64,000 nt of DNA. Origin: Capsicum annuum (taxonomy: Eukaryota > Streptophyta > Magnoliopsida > Solanales > Solanaceae). Position 1 is the first letter of the stretch; every line of letters starts with the position of its first letter. Of this stretch, positions 44,930-55,540 are shown one piece after another. The stretch lies in assembly GCF_002878395.1 (NCBI RefSeq), contig NC_061118.1, positions 128,942,996 through 129,006,995 of the forward strand, in the 5' to 3' direction. The notes under the pieces are model-generated. The model was not told the DNA's origin, made no database searches, and saw only the letters and a program-made list of their open reading frames with translations. The position numbers were made by a program, and so were the translations under genes.

Positions 44930-45520
44930 TTTTTATCTCTGGCACCAAAAGGTACACCATCTAGCTCTGACATTGGTCAGAACCGTCTCTATGCTCTGAC
45001 TACTCGCCAGGAGTATGAGGCATTTCCTGATATTATGACTAGTCTGTTGAAACTCTTTTCTCATGATGTGTACTATTTACTTAATTTGGGGTCCACTCTC
45101 TCTTATGTGACCCTATTTATGGCTGTGCATTTTGGTTTTGGCTTGGAGTTTATTTCAGACACTTTTTTGTTTCTACCCTGGTAGGTGACTCTGTGTTTGC
45201 TAAAAGAGTCTATATAGGGTGTGCGGTATCTATTAGTAGTATAGAAACTATGGTGGATCTTTTTGAATTAGATATAATAGATTTTTATGTCATATTGGGG
45301 ATGGATTGGTTGCACTCGTGGTATGGATATCTAAACTGTCGAACCCTTAAGGTTGTTTTTAAATTCCCTAATGACTCGGTAATTGAGTGGGAGGGTGGTT
45401 CCGTAGCTCCTAAGGGGATGTTTATATCATATCTTAGAGCTCAAATATTAGTCTCCAAGGGGTGTCTCTATCATCTAGTCTGGGTTAAAGATTCTAACTC
45501 GAAGGGTCCTTCTTTATATT
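44930..45520 (+). pseudogene. Element D protease region (broken)
   Basis: Reads 'RLYALTTRQEYEAFPDI', then [10 protein letters not shown] (about 45085-45114), where the catalytic D-P-G-S-T has become N-L-G-S-T. Frame breaks near 45180 at TAG. It continues '[19 protein letters not shown]' (about 45250-45309), the downstream part of the protease. The frame 45193-45873 (226 codons) runs on into RT. Confidence 0.7.
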
Positions 45521-46400
45521 CCATCCCAAGGATAAATGAATTTCCTAAGGTTTTCCCTGATGAACTTCCTGGTGTTCCTCCTGATAGGGAGATTGAGTTT
45601 GAGATTGATCTTGTTCCAAACACTCGTCCAATTTTTATTCCCCCGCATAGAATGGCTTCGACTGAGCTGAAGGAGCTTAAGGAGCAGTTAAATAATCTCT
45701 TAGATAAGGGTTTCATCCATCATTGTGTGTCCCCATGGGGTGCACTGGTGTTATTCATGCGTCTGAAGGATGGGTCCCTTTGGATGTTTATTGATTACCG
45801 ACAGTTGAATAAGGTAACAATAAAGTGTAAGTATCCCTTTCTGAGGATAAATGATTTGTTTGATCAGTTGTAGGATGCTAAGTTTTTTTTCCAAGATTAA
45901 CCTTCGTTCCCGGTATCATCAGTTAAATATTAGGGAGGTGGATATCCGTATGACTTTCTTTCGTACTCGTTATGGGTATTTTGAGTTTCTGGTTATGTCT
46001 TTTGGTTAACCAATGCCCCGACGACATTCATGGATTTAATGAAAAGGGTCTTCTGTTAGTTTTTAGACTTGTTTTTCATTGTGTTCATAGACAATATTCT
46101 GGTATTCTAGGTTGGAGGTGGATCATACTGATCATCTCCATTTGACCTTGAGACCTTGACAAAGAAGCAGCTGTATGCCAAGTTTTCAAAATGTGAATTC
46201 TGGTTGAACACTATCACTTTTCTCGATCATATCATTTCTAGTGAAGGGATCATAGTAGATCCATAGAAGGTTGTAGTGGTTAAGAAGTGGCCTAGACCAT
46301 ATATTCGAAACTTCTTAGGTTAAGCTTGCTACTATTGAATATTTGTAGATAGTTTTTCTTCTATAGCTGCCCCACTGACTAAGTTAATTCAGAAGAAGGT
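45521..46400 (+). pseudogene. Element D reverse transcriptase (broken, active site changed)
   Basis: The open stretch to 45873 holds '[17 protein letters not shown]', '[19 protein letters not shown]', '[20 protein letters not shown]' and '[15 protein letters not shown]'. It stops at TAG where Gln is usual. A poly-T slip follows (AKFF), then '[16 protein letters not shown]', a frameshift at 'SFG', and the catalytic box VFIDNILVF (46081-46107) with the second Asp changed to Asn. '[14 protein letters not shown]' follows near 46170. It could not have been active. Confidence 0.8.
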
Positions 46401-46900
46401 AAAGTTCTTGTGGTCTGATGCTTGTGAGGATAGTTTCGAGAAGCTGAAGGATAAGCTAACATCAGCTCTGGTTTTGACTTTGCCAGAAGGCATGGATGGG
46501 TTTGTGGTCTACTGTGATGCATCCCGTATGGGGCTTTGGTGTGTTCTGATTCAACATGGTAGGGTGGTAGCGTATGCTTCTAGACAGTTAAAGGTGCATA
46601 TGCGGAATTATCCAAATCATGATTTAAAATTGCTAGCTGTGATGTTTGCATTAAAAATTTGGCATTATTATTAGTATGGAGTGCATGTAGAGATCTTTTT
46701 CGAACATAAAAGTCAATATGTGTTTACTCAGAAAGAACTTAACCTCAGGAAAAAAAATAGTTTGAGCTGCTCAAGGATTATGACATGAGTACACTCTACC
46801 ATACAGGTAAAGCTAATATGGTTGCTGATATGCTTAATAGGTTTTCCATGTGGAGTATAGCTCATGTGGATGAGGAGAAGTAAGAGTTGGTGAAGGATGT
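46401..46900 (+). pseudogene. Element D RNase H (partly open)
   Basis: A frame of 88 codons (46408-46674) reads '[20 protein letters not shown]', '[13 protein letters not shown]' with the first catalytic Asp, '[19 protein letters not shown]' and 'ALKIWHYY'. It is stopped by TAG (usually Leu-Tyr here) and a frameshift near 46760. The tether 'GKANMVAD' is readable near 46806. Confidence 0.75.
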
Positions 46901-46999
46901 TCACTTTTTGGGTAACCTTGGGATTCGTCCCCTAGACTTTAAGAATGGCGGATGTTCGTTTAGAAAGTCGCACAGTCATCTCTTGGTGGTGAAATTAAG

Positions 47000-48376
47000 G
47001 AGAAACAAGTGTTAGATCTCGTGTTGATGAGGATCAAGGATGATGTTGGTGGGCAGAAGGTAATGGCCTTTGATATTAGTGTTGATTTTACTTTGTGGTA
47101 CCAAGGGAGATTATACATCCCCAAAATTGATGTTTTTCTAGAAAGGATCTTGGTTGAGGTGCATGAGTCGCGCTATGTTATTCATCTCAGTTTGATAAAA
47201 ATGTATCATAACCTTAAGGAGATGTATTAGTGAAACAATATAAACAGGGATGTAGCCAATTTTATGACTAAGTGCATGGTGTGTCAGCAAGTGAAGGTTG
47301 ATCATATGAGGCCCAGAGAATTGTATCAATAAGTTAAGTTACCTGAATAGAAGTGGGAAGTGATCAATATAGATTTAGTTATCGGTTTTCCTCATTCTCA
47401 GAATCAGTATGATTTGGTTTTGGTCATCATGGGTAATTTAACAAAGTCGGCTCACTTTTTGCCAGTGAGAACTAATTTCTCAAATGAGGATCATGCAAGG
47501 TTGTATTGCCCTAAGATTGTAAAGTTGCATGGGGTGCCTATTTCTATCATCTTCGATCATGGTACACAGTTTACATCTCACTTTTGGAGGTTATTTTATA
47601 ATGTTTTGGGGACCAAGGTGATTCATAATACTACTTTTCACCCATGGTCAGATCGGCAGGCAGAAAGGATTTTTCAGACGTTGAAGGAAATGCTTTGTTC
47701 TTGCATGATGATTATGGTGGTAGTTGGATCGAGCACTTACCTTTTGTGGTGCCTATAATAATAACTACTACTCTAGTATTGAGATAGCTCTTCTTAAAGC
47801 CTTTCATGGTAGGAGGTGTAGATCTCTTAACTGGTGATTCAAGGTTGGTGAGGCGGTGATGTAAGGATATTGAAAGTCACCAAAAGTCCTATACAGACAT
47901 GATATGAAGGAACTTGGAGTTATAGGTTGGGGATAAGGTGTTCTTGAAGGTATCTCCCATAAAAGGAGTGATGCAGTTTGGTAAGAAGGGGAAGCTCAGT
48001 CCCCAGTATGTTAGTACGTACTCAGTTTTGAGAAGGGTTGGCAATGTTGTGTATGACTTGGAGTTGCCTTATAGTTTGAGCTCCATTCTTCCAGTATTCT
48101 ATGTTTGTATATTGAGAAAGTGTATGAGTAATCCGTCTCAAATCGTGCTAATCAAGGATATTGGTATTTCAGATTCTTTGTTTTATGAGGAGGTCCTAGT
48201 TGAGATCTTCGATCGACAGCTTTGTTGGTTACGGACCAAGGACATGGCCTTAGTTAGGGTTTGATGGAGGAACCACAAGGTCGAAGAGGCTACTTGGGAA
48301 GAAGAAGAGGACATGAAGACCAAGTATCATTTCCTATTTTCTACTCCAAAAATTCATTCAAAAGGTATGTGTTCTT
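47000..48376 (+). pseudogene. Element D integrase and chromodomain tail (broken)
   Basis: The zinc finger end 'KCMVCQQVKVDHM' lies at about 47268. The core carries all three acidic residues: Asp in 'INIDLVIGF', Asp in 'IIFDHGTQFTSHFW' (about 47545) and Glu in 'SDRQAERIFQTLKEML' (about 47650). Stops and a frameshift follow at 47756-47940. The C-terminal part is open for 108 codons (47938-48264): 'SPIKGVMQFGKKGKLSPQYV' and 'LRTKDMALVRV', then a TGA and 'VEEATWEEEEDMKTKY', the chromodomain tail. Integrase joins the element to new sites; the tail is a Del/Tekay feature. Confidence 0.8.
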
Positions 48377-48536
48377 CATCATACTTTTGTTTTCAAACTT
48401 TGTTAAAGGAAATATTGACTTTCTTGAATCTTTGTTCTAACTTAGTTAAAGGTAAGAGTTGAGGTGGTGGGGAGTAAATCGTGCTTGTAGTGCTTTGTTC
48501 CATCAATCGATGATGAATGATCCAAGTGGTGGAGAA

Positions 48537-50666
48537 TTTAAACTCCCTAGGTCTTGGTTCTTGGAAATATCCAGAGTTTTGATCTTCTGATCATCATGTA
48601 ATTCACTATACTAGTCGTATGGTGAGGGTACGAGTCAGGTAAACTATCTCATATATTATCCAGTAGTGGTGGGTGATTTTTTGTTGAGGGTACCGGTTGG
48701 TAGGGATGAGTTGTAAGTTCAGGGTACAAGTGTTCTAGTACAGTCGTATGTTATCTATTGTCTAACCCCTTTGATTCTGTCTTGGGTATAGTTTGAAGGT
48801 ACTAGTCATATGTGTGGATAAATTTTGGGCAAGGGGAGTCATATAGTGGACAGTATATGATGTCCAACCTTATGATCAAGGTATGAGTAGAGGGTACCAC
48901 TCGTATGATATAGGTATGAGTGAGGGGTTCAAACTTTACCCTCATGCGGTGATTTTTACAGTTTAAGTTGGGGCATTCTGGACATTTTCCCTCTTAATAT
49001 AATTTGACCCCACGACTTAAAACTCTATTGGGACTTCATATGCCCTATTATTCTCAATCAAAAACATCCAAAACACTCTCAAATCTCTCTCAAGCTCTTG
49101 ATTCAAGAAAGGGCTAGGGTCTCCTCAAGGTGATTCGATCAGGGGATTTCAAGAGTAAATCTCTCCATTTTCTTTGATATGTAAGGCATGTTACTCCTCC
49201 CTTATTGTTAGTTCAAATAAAAAGCATGTTTTCATGGATGGTTTTTAAGGTATTATTGTTGTATGTTTTTGATTTTAAAATATATGTTGAGGGTTTTGGT
49301 TACTAATGGTTGGATAATGTTTTCCCATGTTCTATTTATGGTTTTTCATTTTATAATATTGGTTTGAACATATAGTTGTATGGTAATGGTAAATTGGTTT
49401 ATGATTTTGGTTTTGGAAACAATATGCCCTCATTATGTTCGATAAAATGCCTATGAGAATAGTTTTGCCACATAGTTTGACTTTGATTGAAAACTTTGCA
49501 TTGTATAATATGGTAATAGAAGCTAAATTGGTTTGATTTAATTAAATGATGTGGAAAGGACTTGTTGGTCATGATTTTGAGTGATTGGAAATCCTATGGG
49601 GTACATAGGAATTCCCTAAGTGTTGGTTAATGACATTGCTTGTAAGCTATAGTCAGTATGATGATACCACTTCATAATGCCTCAGTAATTAAATCTTGGA
49701 ATTAGTGGTTTGGTTATATGGTAAAAGGTTTTAATTAGGCAATATTGACGGGGAGTGAGAGTTGGCGGTGAAGGTGTGAGTCCGATGGACGGAGATTAGA
49801 ACCTTATGTTTGCCGACGTGAGGGTTGGTCATAGTGACCATATACTTATGGGGTACACGAGAATACTCTATGTAATATGTATCATGGAGGGCGAAGGGTA
49901 CACGAGAATCTCTGACCCTTATGATATCTCTGGTTCGTGCAGCTACACACACTGGGGCCCGTTCAAGGGGTAACACTAGATCCATATATATATTTTAATG
50001 CATGCTAAACCTGATTCCATTTCTAGGCATAGAATATATATGTATGAATGTGATTGTATATGGTTATTTACTTTGGTGTTGAATAATGACACTACTTTAT
50101 CCTTATTCCTAAGTATATGCTAGTGTTCACCCTTTAACCCGTCTTCCGGTGCTGTCTCCCCATGCGATACAGGAACTAACCATACTACTCCTTCTACTTA
50201 GTGATTGGATTCAGGGAAAACATTTGTGCCAGACAGAAGTGGTGAGCTTCCATACTCCAAAAGACTCCACTTCATGCTATGGACTTGTCATATACTTTTG
50301 TTATTTTTTAGACTTTAGCTTTTGGCGATCGTCGGGGGCATGTCCTTATTGGATATTGTTTTACTTTTGGATAGAGGTTTTGTGAGACTACTTTAGTTTG
50401 GCATGGACGATGTCGGTATTAGTGTCAGCCTTGGCATTGGTATTAGTATTTGGCTTGACACCGATTGGATATTTGATTGGATTGTTGGTTGGTTATGATT
50501 ATGGATCTATTATTGTTTTTGAGTACTTATTACTCTATCTTGTTTTATGTTTGAACTTTATCTGACATAGGTTGTAGGGTGGTTATGGTTGGGTGTTGGG
50601 GGTGGTCTCCAATCCCGATTGGACTTGAGGCATCGACATAACTAGGCCCTGGTTCAGGTCATGTCA
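48537..50666 (+). mobile_element. Element D 3' LTR
   Basis: Starts TTTAAACTCCC (decayed TGAAACACCC) after a weakened polypurine tract, ends CATGTCA. It follows the 5' LTR through 'cttctgat.atcat', 'tcactatactagtc' and 'tgccgac.tgagggttggtca'. Frames at 49985-49731 (minus) and 50149-50385 have no domain. Confidence 0.8.
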
Positions 50667-51125
50667 GCAACCATCTTCAGATGTTGTATCCCCACACACT
50701 GCAGGATTTGGACATACTTTTACTCCCCCAGCACAATGATTAGGATTCAGGATTAGTTTATGAGTTGACATTAAAGTGATGATCTTCCATACATCCGAAG
50801 TCTACATTTCATGATTTGGATTCCTTATGTGATAAATTTTTCTTTGGTCTTGTTTTGGCTATTGTCGGGGGCACGTTCCAACACTTTGTTGGTATTTAGT
50901 TTTTGGTAGAGGCTTTGTGGATACTATGGGTTTGGGTATTGTGTACGCTTCAGATGTTGATCCTTTACATAACCTTTTTAGAACTCTTATCACATTTGTC
51001 TTATTTTGGTGTTTATCCACCGCTAGGTGTTCTTCATTATATTGGAATAGGCTCAAGGGACGGTCCCTGGTCCTTGGTAGACTTGGGATGCCCGTCACAG
51101 CCAGGCCCTAGTTCAGGTCGTGACA
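50667..51125 (+). mobile_element. Element E 3' LTR, right part
   Basis: Continues the LTR broken at 41356: 'gttgtatccccacacactgcagg', 'ctattgtcgggggcacgttcc', and the end 'caggccctagttcaggtcgtgaca'. The host LTR follows at once. The frames of 64-99 codons here (50859-51202) are in the LTR and chance. Confidence 0.75.
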
Positions 51126-51306
51126 TGGACCATGGTGAGATTAGGTGCTTGTTGATAAAGGATTTAGGGGGTTTTGAATTTAATGTATTCAATAGTTCCT
51201 AGTTTTTTCTATCTTATTGGTTCAATATTACTATATTTTATCTCTAATTTGATTATCTCTTTATTTCCTTAGTTAAACCCTTGTTATCGTAATCTTCCTC
51301 GTATCA
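51126..51306 (+). mobile_element. Host element LTR, last part
   Basis: From 'attaggtgcttgttgataaa' to 'cctcgtatca' it matches 9325-9485, the end of the host 5' LTR. The first five bases (TGGAC) repeat TGAAC at the other end of E with one change, as a target duplication. After 51306 follows CATTA. Confidence 0.65.
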
Positions 51307-51311
51307 CATTA

Positions 51312-53450
51312 TAGACCTAATTTTGGGCACAGAGTTTTATATAACAATATGAGTATTATTTTACTCCTATTAACATGTTGATTATGATTTTGATAGTGTA
51401 ATGATATTTTTGGATCATGGAGCAAGGACGATCAATTTATGGATAGTTTAAAATTATGGTTTGACATCGAGGTAGGCTTCAGTCTACTTTTCTCTATAAG
51501 ATTGTGTATTGTATGGATTTCATTCTAGGTAGGGATTATAGGATGGGATTATTACTAGTATATCATGACTTAAACTACTTGGGAAATTTGTGGTAGAAAT
51601 TTGACCTGAACCTTAGACTTGACCAATCATGGATTGATGTTAATGATCCATTAGTATAAGACTTACTTTTTACTTAGTATTTGGGGCGATATTTCTTGAT
51701 TAGACACTTGGAGTATCTTTATGCCTATATTTACATTAGTCTCTAGGTTATAGTGCTAATATTATATTGAAATGTATATTATGGGCTTGGGCCCGTGGTT
51801 ATGCTCCTAGTTGGACACCGGGTTATTATGCTATCTCATATGAGGATGTGGTCGTGGATTATAGATTTTTATGATTGTATTGCTTGGATATCGATGATGA
51901 CATGCATACTTTAGGTGCATTATCATCTACTTAGTGGTATGACTCCAACCAAATTCTTGATTTCTCTACTATTTTCTAAAATGTTTAAAAATGGATTCTT
52001 CAATAATAGAAATGTACCACCTTATTTCATGAATTATGAGCTTTGAAAATAAGTGTGATATTTTGGAAACTAGATCGAGATTGATTCTAGTCTATTATTA
52101 ATTTACTCTTTTATGACTACTATTTACTTCTGTGAGCCATTGTACAAAAGAAGGATGGATACCGTAGGTGCTGCCTTTGTGAGTTATTGAGTTGGAGGAG
52201 GTATAACACTTGGTATATTTGGCATTCATATCGAATATTAGTTACTATTGGTTTATGTGAATTCATTCATTCATATGCATTGCCTATCACCAATATAATT
52301 TTTTGGTGCTTATATATATCGGTCTTATGTGGGTTGTATAATATAAGCTATTATTGTTGCTTGCTAAGTGTTTTCTTGCACTGTTCAGGCTGATGGGACC
52401 CTGTTCATGTTATTGTTTGTCTGGGCTAGCCAATTTCTTTATTTTTGATTATTTTGGTTAGTTAGGGGCAAGATGATAATAAAGTGGCACCTGAGCTTAT
52501 CAATATATTTTTGATCTATTTTCTCTATTTTTGGTAAGTTATATCATGGATAGGTTACCTAATGATTAGTCACACTTCGGTTAGAGGCCTGATTATGCTA
52601 GTATTAGCTCCCCTACGTAGTTATGATCCTTAAGATATTAGGTTTACTCCCTCAGGTTGTTACCTTTAAGTTTAGCCTAACATATATCTCTATCTCTCTC
52701 TCTCTAAATATATATAGGTGGATAGATAGATATGGTATTACCGTATATCCCACTCTTTTCTTATCGATTCTTATTATTGATCTATATTTTAATCTTGTAT
52801 TACTACTATATATCTTTCCTTCAATCTTCATTTGTATATTGGCTAGTGATATATAGTATTGCACTTTAGTTCTTGAATAATATTAGTATAGGATAGTCTA
52901 TCCTTATTGCTTCTTTAGAATTAATATGTTCTTAGATAATTGCTTGTAGTCTATATTCTTGCTTTACATTTTATTTATGCTTGCATTATCTTTGGAGCTC
53001 TGTCAGTCGATGCCTACTAAGTACCACACATTTGGTATTCATATTACATTTTTGCAACCTACTGATCATAGTACGAGTTTTGGTTGTTGATGTATGCATT
53101 AGTATAGATTCTATAGATCAGAGATTTTGGGTGAGCTCCTGACATTCAAATTATTTTTACTTTGCCTCGTATTATTTAGACTTGTCTCTATTTTGTATTT
53201 ATGAGATGGTTTGTACCTGTATATTTATTCTGTATTTCCTTTTTACTCTGATTTTATCAGAAGCTCTTATACTAACATCACCTTGTCTTTGGGTTGCTTT
53301 GTATACATTAGTCTATTTATCATATTCATTCTGTGGCTATCCTTTATTTCTATTAATGGTCCATTACTAGTTGTTCTAAATTTTAGGTTAGCTTACCTAC
53401 TTGTGGGTTATAGGAGGTGCCATCATGACCTATAAAATTGGATTATGACA
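51312..53450 (+). mobile_element. Element F LTR (right part)
   Basis: Homologous in part to the LTR at 38500-38920. It ends GGATTATGACA (53450) in front of a primer site. It includes a (CT)n run (about 52687-52705), 'tctcc.tacgtagttatgatcc' near 52610, and several open frames of 60-80 codons rich in Tyr, Ile and Leu without domains. The left part of the LTR is missing here and may be 8228-9093. Confidence 0.6.
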
Positions 53451-53452
53451 AA

Positions 53453-53465
53453 TTGGTAGCATAGC
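53453..53465 (+). other. Primer-binding site of element F
   Basis: TTGGTAGCATAGC, a decayed form of the tRNA-iMet complement (two or three changes). Confidence 0.6.
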
Positions 53466-53629
53466 CAGGTTTTATTGGTGTATAGGTGCAAGAGATAAGT
53501 GTCTTGTAGAGTCATGCATATCAGTACAGAGATGTGTGTATCCTTTATTTAGGAAATCCTATTATTGACGCTTTTTCCGATGTCTACATATATGAACCTT
53601 TAGTACTTCTTTTACTACATTCTTTTTAG

Positions 53630-54329
53630 ATGGATGGGACAAGGTTATTGGTAGATATTGATGGAACTTCTACGAGTGTTACCAGAGTTTCAACTCAGCA
53701 TTGGGTTAAGGAGTTAGAGAGTGATGTCAAAGATATTCAGTGTTTGCTAGAGAATTTGGGGCCATCCTAGGCTCTGGTAGAATTTGTGACAACCTCAGTT
53801 CTTTAGGATTTGATACTAGAGATTTCAAGCATTTTAGTGGATACCTCCCAGTTGGAGATGTGTCTAATACATTCAATAGTTCTCAGACCAGAGTTGGGTT
53901 TGTTCGTGTTTATAAGGGTTCATTTTCGATTTCAGAGTATGAGATAGGGTTTCTTAAGTGGGGCAGACATACTCCTGTATATATCCTTCAGAGCATGAGA
54001 TGGTACATGGATTTATCAGAGGATTGACTTTCCACTCTTCTTAGCGACAAAGCATTTTATAGTAGTTGGGTCTTATTCCCTAAGGTTGTTAATTATGTGA
54101 GGTCTATAGAGATGGAATGCATTGAGACATATGGAGGTAGTGATAAGAGTCTATGTCATCAGTATAGTGTTTTTGGTGTTTCATGCGGGAGTAGAGATCC
54201 TCAAAGTTGGGATCAACATCACTTCCAGCTTGTCATCTTCGTTCATAATATCTAATACTATAGGTGGCTCTCAAATCAATCATAGTGGTCATAATAGGTA
54301 GAGGTCATATCAGACATAATAGAGTATTC

Positions 54330-54363
<34 letters not shown>

Positions 54364-54830
54364 CTTCAGGTCGTGGCGGTTTCTTTAGATTAGTAGGTGC
54401 AGTGCATTCGACAGTTTCAGGGATATGTTTTGTCCGCGGAGAGATCAGTCATTGGTGTAGAGAGTTCCCCAGGCATGAGTTGCTTGTCCAGTTAATGTCA
54501 AAATATGTTCCTCGCCAAACTAGAGCTCCTAAGGTATGTTATGATTATGGGGAGATTGATAACTTCAGTAGAGAGTGTCCCAGGTGTTCGTTGGTCAGCC
54601 AATTTAGGACGGTGGTTAGAGCTTTAAGGGTTTGTTATGACTGTATACAAACATAGGGTCACTAGTCTAGAGAGTGTCCCCAACATGGGATAATTAGTCA
54701 TTTAGCTCATCCAGATTAGTGTCATAGTGTTGTGGTATCTTTAGCTAGAGGTAGTGCATTCAACGGCTCAGTTGGTGATTTAGATGCTCAACCAGAGTTT
54801 GGACATGCTTAAATTTATACTCCTTCAGAC
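53630..54830 (+). pseudogene. Element F gag with three zinc knuckles (broken)
   Basis: ATG at 53630 (MDGTRLLVDIDGTS) after the primer site. The 95-codon frame at 53740-54027 and the region to 54250 are too decayed to match a domain firmly. From 54427 three CCHC units follow: CFVRGEISHWCREF (54427), CYDYGEIDNFSREC (54537) and CYDCIQTxGHxSREC (54636). Each has lost one or more metal ligands, and the third has two stops. Several knuckles in a row are found in some gypsy gag proteins, where they bind the element RNA. After the knuckles no protease or RT could be read. Confidence 0.55.
54330..54362. repeat. (TA)n microsatellite inside F gag
   Basis: Thirty-three bases of TA with one AA; expanded within the former coding region. 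Confidence 0.9.
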
Positions 54831-55540
54831 ACATGAGGACTTTTTCTTTAAATTTTCGATTGTGACAGGTGCACCTTTGATTTTCTGGCTTTAGTTTTAT
54901 TTGACTTGAGATGGCGTTTTCATACCCATTAGTAATTTTATGCCTTAGTGATACTATATTGGTTGTTGTAGCTTCTGTGTAGATCTTTATGCATATATAA
55001 CTACCCTTGTAAATGAATTCTTTTAGTAGTGGATTGAAGGGCTCTATATCGTGACTTCCTAGGGGTGTTTTCTTTGGGTTAAAGTCCCCGTTCTCTAATA
55101 TATTGTTTTTTTTGTGGTTTTAGAGTAGTAATGTAGTGATTTTTCATCTTGGTGCCTCCTAAACTCTCTACTAGTGTTTCTACTATTGATTTTATTACTT
55201 GGGAAGTAATTGATTCTTTCTTGATAGATGACTAGACTAGCATCATTTAGTTGGCATTTCTCTCTTTGTGATTTTTATTTATTGGTTTAGACGGATAGCT
55301 CAGTTGGTTGGTTTCCTTTCTTTTACTGTGGTGGGGGCTGGTTATTTCTTTTCTCATGGCAATGATTAGATCGATTGTTGAGTGCTTTATGACATGAAGA
55401 TATGTTTGGCTTTCTAGGGCTTCGGGTGGTTATAGAGGTGACAATTCATTTATGTTGCCCATTTTTGATTTGACGTGCTAAGATGCGCCAAGAAAGGTGT
55501 ATGTAAGGTGGTCAAATAATTTGCTTAAGGGATAAGAGAC
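54831..55540. other. No gene recognised
   Basis: T-rich DNA without a readable domain. The only notable word is 'ggatagctcagttggttgg' at about 55296-55314, which contains a perfect Pol III A box (TAGCTCAGTTGG) as in many tRNAs and SINEs, but no B box or tail was found nearby. Confidence 0.4.

Larger units (their letters stand above)
41357..50666 (+). mobile_element. Element D: full-length, inactive Ty3/gypsy element, sister of B
   Basis: LTR 41357-43521, primer site, gag, protease, RT, RNase H, integrase with chromodomain tail, LTR 48537-50666, all on the plus strand. Removing it joins 'ttagcgctctaac' to 'accatcttcag..gtatccccacac', restoring the LTR sequence seen at 12950-12980 and 42970-43010. 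The expected target duplication is decayed (CTAA on the left, GCAA on the right). LTRs are 2165 and 2130 bases. Proteins align with those of B domain by domain. Confidence 0.85.
9094..51306 (+). mobile_element. Composite 'host' Ty3/gypsy element, split by insertions and an internal inversion (model)
   Basis: Pieces of one family occur in an order that makes a single element if about 20950-36560 is flipped back: 5' LTR (9094-9485), primer site (9488), gag start (10544-11133), gag end and protease start (20098-20950), then on the minus strand RT end, RNase H and integrase (36560-34411), polypurine tract and 3' LTR start (34410-33853), and finally the LTR end on the plus strand (51126-51306). 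Outer flanks TATTA (9089-9093) and CATTA (51307-51311) match at four of five bases, as a decayed target duplication would. The family assignment of each piece is firm; the single-element reading is inference. Confidence 0.5.

Noticed and set aside
50859..51202. Cluster of overlapping frames on both strands (64-99 codons)
   Set aside because: They span the E LTR tail and the host LTR tail, and none shows a domain.
52187..53435. Several plus-strand frames of 60-80 codons rich in Tyr, Ile and Leu
   Set aside because: Inside the F LTR. The apparent membrane-like composition comes from T-rich DNA.
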